DNA of 64,000 nucleotides, taken from Undaria pinnatifida. Lineage: Eukaryota > Sar > Phaeophyceae > Laminariales > Alariaceae. Positions 60,027 through 64,000 of this stretch are shown in pieces (within the stretch, counting starts at the first letter, position 1; every line of letters begins with the position of its first letter). The stretch is taken from positions 9,273,223 through 9,337,222 of the forward strand of contig JABAKD010000007.1 in NCBI GenBank assembly GCA_012845835.1, given 5' to 3'. The notes beneath the pieces were generated by a model. It saw nothing but the letters and a program-made list of their open reading frames with translations. It was not told where the DNA came from and did no database searches. The translations under genes were made by a program, and so were the position numbers.

Positions 60027-60054
60027 TAACAACAACAACAACAACAACAATAAC
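60027..60054. repeat. (AAC)n tail
   Basis: aacaacaacaacaacaacaacaataac directly after gttaatgtgtgaaat; interpreted as the microsatellite 3' tail of the LINE. Confidence 0.7.
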
Positions 60055-60084
60055 TAGGGGCGAGTCTGTTTCTCTAAACGAGGA

Positions 60085-60800
60085 CGCACCGTGTCTCTGG
60101 TCTGCCTTGCTTGGTGTCGCCCTGTCTTCCAATCTCCGAGCTTTTCAAATTCAAACTGTTCGCGGGTTTTCATGTACGGGTGTGTCTTTTGATTCTTGAG
60201 CACACTGCTCGAAAAAAATCAAAAACGCCGAAAGGCCACTCTACTGCTGCTGTTGGTGGGCTGCAAACAGGCTTTGCTGCGGGCCATTGGTAGAGCCGGG
60301 AGAGTCTTCCGCACCTGTGGTGTTGGCGTGGGTGGCGCGTTTGTGGCACGTTGCGTTTTATGTAGGCCACAGATCGTCGGTCTCCAACGAACGCGAGACG
60401 AGCCTTCTGATTTCAAAAATTGTTTGCTAGCTGTTACGTCTTCGTAGCAAAGAGCTAAATTTGCGCCGCTTCAGGCACTCTTGATGCCGCGTCAGCCTGT
60501 TTGCCGTGAGCAATCCCGCAGAGCGTCCACCAGGAACCGGGCAGCCTCTTCGGGAGAGTGCTTGAGTGTTGTGGATGCCGTCTGGCGTGTCCGGGATGCC
60601 CTGTGGAAGATGATGTGTGCCTCGATGTGTTGGTTTCCAGGCTGCCTGGTCGATTGTTTAATTTTTATATGGGATTCTACTATGTTTTTTTTTCCCTCGC
60701 AAACTGGGCCATCACCCTACGTTAACCAAGTTATTATTATCTCGATTTTCTTCCCCCCACAGCCCAAATTACGATTCAAAATCCTTCATGCAAGTAGCTT
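60085..60800 (-). repeat. Long inverted duplication, right copy
   Basis: Reverse complement of 45535-46235. Begins ggacgcaccgtgtctctggtctgccttgcttgg and ends attacgattcaaaatccttcatgcaagtagctta. Contains a 15 bp insertion (tttatgtaggccacagatc) relative to the left copy. Confidence 0.85.
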
Positions 60801-60990
60801 ATATCCTCCCGAGGTGGAGCTGGCTCAACATGCGAACCATGGCCAATCAGAAAGTCAGTCGGCCGGTGGGGTTGGGACTTCCACACCGTGCGGGGAGGTA
60901 TCATGTGTGGATGGATTCTGATCCCGGCATGCGACCCTGTCGTGCCCGGGTGACGCCTGCTTTGTGTATGAATCCTGTCCAATGCGCGAT
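60801..60990. repeat. Partial unit of the 44.75-45.54 kb tandem repeat
   Basis: ggtggagctggctcaacatgcgaacc, cagtcggcc and ggacttccacaccgtgcggggaggtatcatg resemble the unit at 44780-44840 in the same orientation. Confidence 0.5.
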
Positions 60991-62286
60991 CAGACAACAC
61001 TGACATATTTTAATTTTCGTCTCGTAAAAATTGAGCCTGAAATACTTAGCTGACAAAATCGTAAGCGCTGTAGTCGCGTGCTGTATCTACAAGAATTGAG
61101 CGATTGAGACAGTTAGCAACAATCGGCAGCATTGCAACAGCATTCGAGGAGTTGAATGGCAAAGGCAGTCACACCACCGTGTTCCGCGCCCGGAACAACG
61201 TCAGCACGTTTATCACGATCAGACAACACACAGACAGTCGATCTGGGAGGCTCGGATCAAGATGATACTATTATATCATGCATTGTATATTTCAGAAGCT
61301 GGCTCAGAGCACCTCTCTTAGTGGCTACAAAGACGACACGCAGCGGACATGGTCATCGACCTTACTTGCTCCTGATGCTTGATTGAGTTAAAATATCATA
61401 AGAAACGCACTTGACACGTTTTGTCGCCAGACTAAAGGGTCAGCCGGCGTGTGGTTGGGCTTATCCGATCGAAATCTGATGAATGAAGCTCGGAATCGGA
61501 CTCATTAAAAAAAACGGTAGCTATTAGTCTAGTCTAATACTAGTACATTGTTATGATTATTAGTCTCTATTGAACTCTTGGCATTACCTTACATATTTCA
61601 CGTGCAGACTATGATTGTGTGTGGTGACATTTTTTGCTCTACCAAGTATTGAATCGAACAATTCGAAGTGCTGCCCTGCCCTACCCATGCGGAGTATTTG
61701 TACGTATAGATATATATATTCGGCCGGGCACGCCAGTATCCACGCGGTTCCATTTCCTTGGGTGCCGGGGAGTAATATTGAAGTTCGAGCCCGCGGGGAA
61801 AATCGTAATAAACTACTATTGGCGGGTAGTGGGTTTCGAACCTGCGACCAAACAAACCCATGGTCCTGCCGATGACGCCTTTTGTTAGGGTATTAGAGGG
61901 TACTACCGTATAGTCCGTTCTACCCCTGCTAAAACGCCAGTTACCTGCCCAGCACTAAGCGTTTGACCATGGTATAAAAAGGAATCACGAGTAGTATTAA
62001 CCACGATTTTTGCCGCCGCGAAAGGGATTACCCCGCCGGGTGCTCTTGGGGCGCTAGGCGATAGGGCCCTTCGCCGACCTGCTGTGGTCGCCCTTTGCAC
62101 CACAGCCGCACAACACCCCCGATCAGGATTAACGTCAACTCTCATACCGGTATACCTGGCATCTTTCTACCTGTACACTCCTTCCTCGCCGCCCGTCTCT
62201 TCCTGACTGAAGGTCATCTGTCGTTCAACGGTTGGTGCGACATGGCGCAGGATACGACGACTACCGCGCTGGCTGATAGTGACCCA
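60991..62286. other. Spacer, nothing firmly recognised
   Basis: Frames of 76-87 codons only. A T-arm-like sequence (minus: gcaggttcgaaacccactacccgcc, 61800-61840) has no matching A box or acceptor stem and is not called a tRNA. Confidence 0.4.
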
Positions 62287-62543
62287 GGCTACGGTAGGGG
62301 GGTCCCCTTTTGGGCCTTTTATTTCAGTGGCTAGGGGTCACTCGCGCGAGTAACCCCTTTGTTCCTATGCAATCTTACGTTTTCTTTATATTTCACATTG
62401 ACGAAATCAATCCGCAATGCAAAGGTGATCTAAGCTGCGGCAAACCAAGTTCCTAAACCATCTTCATCCGTAGGGTACAGAGCTACTCGTGCGAGTGGCT
62501 CAAACACACCAGTGAAAATGGGGGTACCCCCCCTACCGTAGCC
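62287..62543 (+). mobile_element. MITE family D, complete reference copy
   Basis: Terminal inverted repeat is perfect over 16 bp: ggctacggtagggggg and ccccccctaccgtagcc. Inner inverted parts are gtcactcgcgcgagtaacccc and gagctactcgtgcgagtggctc. 257 bp, no coding capacity. Confidence 0.92.
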
Positions 62544-62890
62544 TTGGTCTAGTGTCTTGGCTACGGCGCGGATCTTCGCGGTCCTGCTGGCGGGGTTTCT
62601 GGCGTCCAAGTATCCCAAACGTGAACGTGAGTGACGTCTCGACGGCTGCGGTAGGTGCGCTCCTATGAATGGCATACGAGGTTTCGCATACGAGGACCGT
62701 ACTAGATTTTCTCACCAAGACCTCCACTGACTGGAACATCCCTTGTGTTCGAAACTCGACGAGCAAACCTTATCCGTGATCTAAGGCGACATCGGACCAA
62801 GCAGCAGCAGTAGTAGTAGCAGTTCAAACGTCCCGAGTAGTCCTTCAGTTGTGAGCTCCATTAATAGAAATGATTGAGCGCCCAAAGGTA
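62544..62890. other. Spacer with short CAG/TAG run
   Basis: A 77-codon minus-strand frame (62533-62766) contains a possible donor but no convincing acceptor pair. agcagcagcagtagtagtagcag at 62800-62822. Confidence 0.35.
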
Positions 62891-63010
62891 CCCCCCCCCC
62901 CCCCTTTGGTCGTTGAAAACCCGACACGCGCCGTCCCCGCATTGTAGGAATACGAGGGTCTATGGTCATACGACCACACGGCCATGCTCGAATATCGAGT
63001 ATACCCCCCC
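62891..63010. repeat. Dispersed repeat G, copy 3
   Basis: ggtcgttgaaaacccgacacgcgccgtcc, ttgtaggaatacgagggtctatggtcatacgacc; compare 24700-24905. Confidence 0.65.
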
Positions 63011-63435
63011 CCACCACACGCAGCATGCTCTGAGAAAACAGAGAGGGTCCCTGATGTCGATGGAGCCTGAACCACGGCAAACACGGTCAATGCCGACCGA
63101 GAGTAGCCACACGCGAATAAGGTAGAAGCGTGCGTTGTTTCAGGAGGCTTGTTCGTGATTAGAGAGCTCTAAATCAAACCCAATTGGGGACCCCCGCCAG
63201 CTAGAAAAGTTGGGGAGCCAACCGCACCATTCCCTTGCTGCTCTCCCCTTCTAGTAGTGGTAATAGTGTTTCTGGCGCTTATACATTTTATCAAGATGTT
63301 ATACATATATCATCACTTCTCATGCGACAAAAACTGTTATAAATGTAGCGGTTTTCGGAAGGCCGAGGACGGCGCTTTAGATGCATTTCCCTCGATTTTT
63401 TTTTCATGTAGATAAGGGTATGTGCAATTTTTTAC
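63011..63435. other. Spacer, nothing recognised
   Basis: No gene or repeat family identified. Confidence 0.4.
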
Positions 63436-63599
63436 ATCTCGACTGTAAGGGCCAAAGCAGAGCACCGCATTCAACAAGGTCTGCGGCATAGGCTTAACTG
63501 CGTCGCCGTCGGCTATCATCGCTGAGCTTGGTAGAGTGAACGAATTCACACGGTCCGCATCGACGACGGTCGCGCGTATCTTCCCTGGTATCTTCCTAT
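63436..63599 (-). CDS. Candidate exon of an unidentified gene
   Basis: Minus strand, 2 nt plus 54 codons without stop, between acceptor ccgaaacag and donor gat|gtaaaa. It reads RKIPGKIRATVVDADRVNSF, TLPSSAMIADGDAVKPMPQT and LLNAVLCFGPYSRD. Balanced, non-repetitive amino-acid use makes it more gene-like than its neighbours. No family recognised and no partner exon found in the window. Confidence 0.35.
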
Positions 63600-63639
63600 C
63601 TGTTTCGGGGGTCTGTTTATTTAATTCCGATCTTGGGGA

Positions 63640-63890
63640 CCACTACACACACATATATATTATCAAAAATGAAAATACACTCCAGCGTGAGATCGAACAT
63701 TTCGTCGAAACTCATCTTTGCAAGCTGTGTGTGATACCCCGATCGCGCGTAGTACGAGTTGTGTGTCCTCATTAAGGATATAGGTCGGCGACTCCCCTTA
63801 CAACTACAGCGTAGCTATCAGGGTCAACAGGGTGATGTTAGTCAGTCTGTGCACGGAAACTATAAAGCCCGTTTATATATAGTCTATACA
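63640..63890 (-). repeat. Dispersed repeat F, inverted copy at the window edge
   Basis: aatacactccagcgtgagatcgaa, gtcgaaactcatctttgcaagctgtgtgtgatacc, ggcgactccccttacaactacagcgtagctatcagggtcaac and gatgttagtcagtctgtgcac are the reverse complement of 42000-42170, in a rearranged continuous order. Confidence 0.75.
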
Positions 63891-64000
63891 CACAGCCCTC
63901 GGCCAGCGACAGGGCGTAAAAAAATACCCCGAAAAGCCTGCGCGGTGACCACACTGTTAGATCTGCTGAAACGTTTTCATCGTGGGCAGGTGTTAAGGTA

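Larger units (their letters stand above)
55985..60054 (+). mobile_element. Non-LTR (LINE) element, nearly full domain order
   Basis: Endonuclease, RT and C-terminal domain appear in order on the plus strand, followed by an apparent 3' untranslated part and an (AAC)n tail at 60027-60054. Frameshifts at about 57785 and 58520 and stops at 56838, 58130 and 58178 inactivate it. The start is approximate. Confidence 0.85.

Noticed and set aside
45535-60800. DIRS-type element with inverted terminal repeats
   Set aside because: No tyrosine recombinase or DIRS-type RT in the interval; contents are Copia and LINE.
61800-61875. Second tRNA on the minus strand
   Set aside because: Only a T-arm-like ggttcgaaacc; no A box or acceptor stem.

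Overview
This 64 kb window is eukaryotic nuclear DNA. Coding sequence is broken into short exons with GT-AG borders, and introns and spacers are packed with microsatellites, tandem repeats and many classes of transposable element. A Copia element, a chromodomain Ty3/Gypsy element, two non-LTR (LINE) elements, a tRNA-derived SINE and several miniature inverted-repeat families are all visible. The style (long repeat-laden introns, many phase-0 introns, a PPR-type gene, a charged coiled-coil gene) would suit a stramenopile alga such as a brown alga. That assignment is inference; the sequence alone does not prove it. No bacterial operon, rRNA or CRISPR array is present.

Layout. 0-8.3 kb: a minus-strand split gene whose exons read as pentatricopeptide (PPR) motifs, with introns full of SINE and MITE copies. 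9.4-21.7 kb: tandem repeats, then a plus-strand split gene (exons ending at 10321, then 20992-21102 and 21542-21652, possibly 24958-25074 and 28125-28273). Its long intron holds decayed copies of its own exon plus alternating MITE families A and C. 21.8-28.7 kb: more MITEs and large TAG, GTA and AAGG microsatellites. 28.7-34.9 kb: a decayed plus-strand Gypsy element carrying at least four later insertions. 35-37.1 kb: direct duplications, a very small LTR element (TRIM-like) and a SINE. 37.6-47.5 kb: one orphan exon, tandem arrays and dispersed repeats. 47.6-49.3 kb: minus-strand LINE fragment. 50.39-55.72 kb: a Copia element with both LTRs and an internal inverted duplication. 56-60.05 kb: plus-strand LINE. 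60-64 kb: an inverted copy of the 45.5-46.2 kb segment, a near-perfect MITE, a candidate minus-strand exon and an edge repeat.

Four short-element families (called here A, B, C, D) have termini built on a common core, CTACGATAG or CTACGGTAG. This suggests they were moved by one or a few related transposases not encoded here. The two real-looking split genes are recognised because motifs run continuously across predicted splice junctions. All transposon open frames show stops, frameshifts, deletions or a lost catalytic residue, so none looks autonomous. Repeat boundaries are approximate except where terminal motifs fix them.
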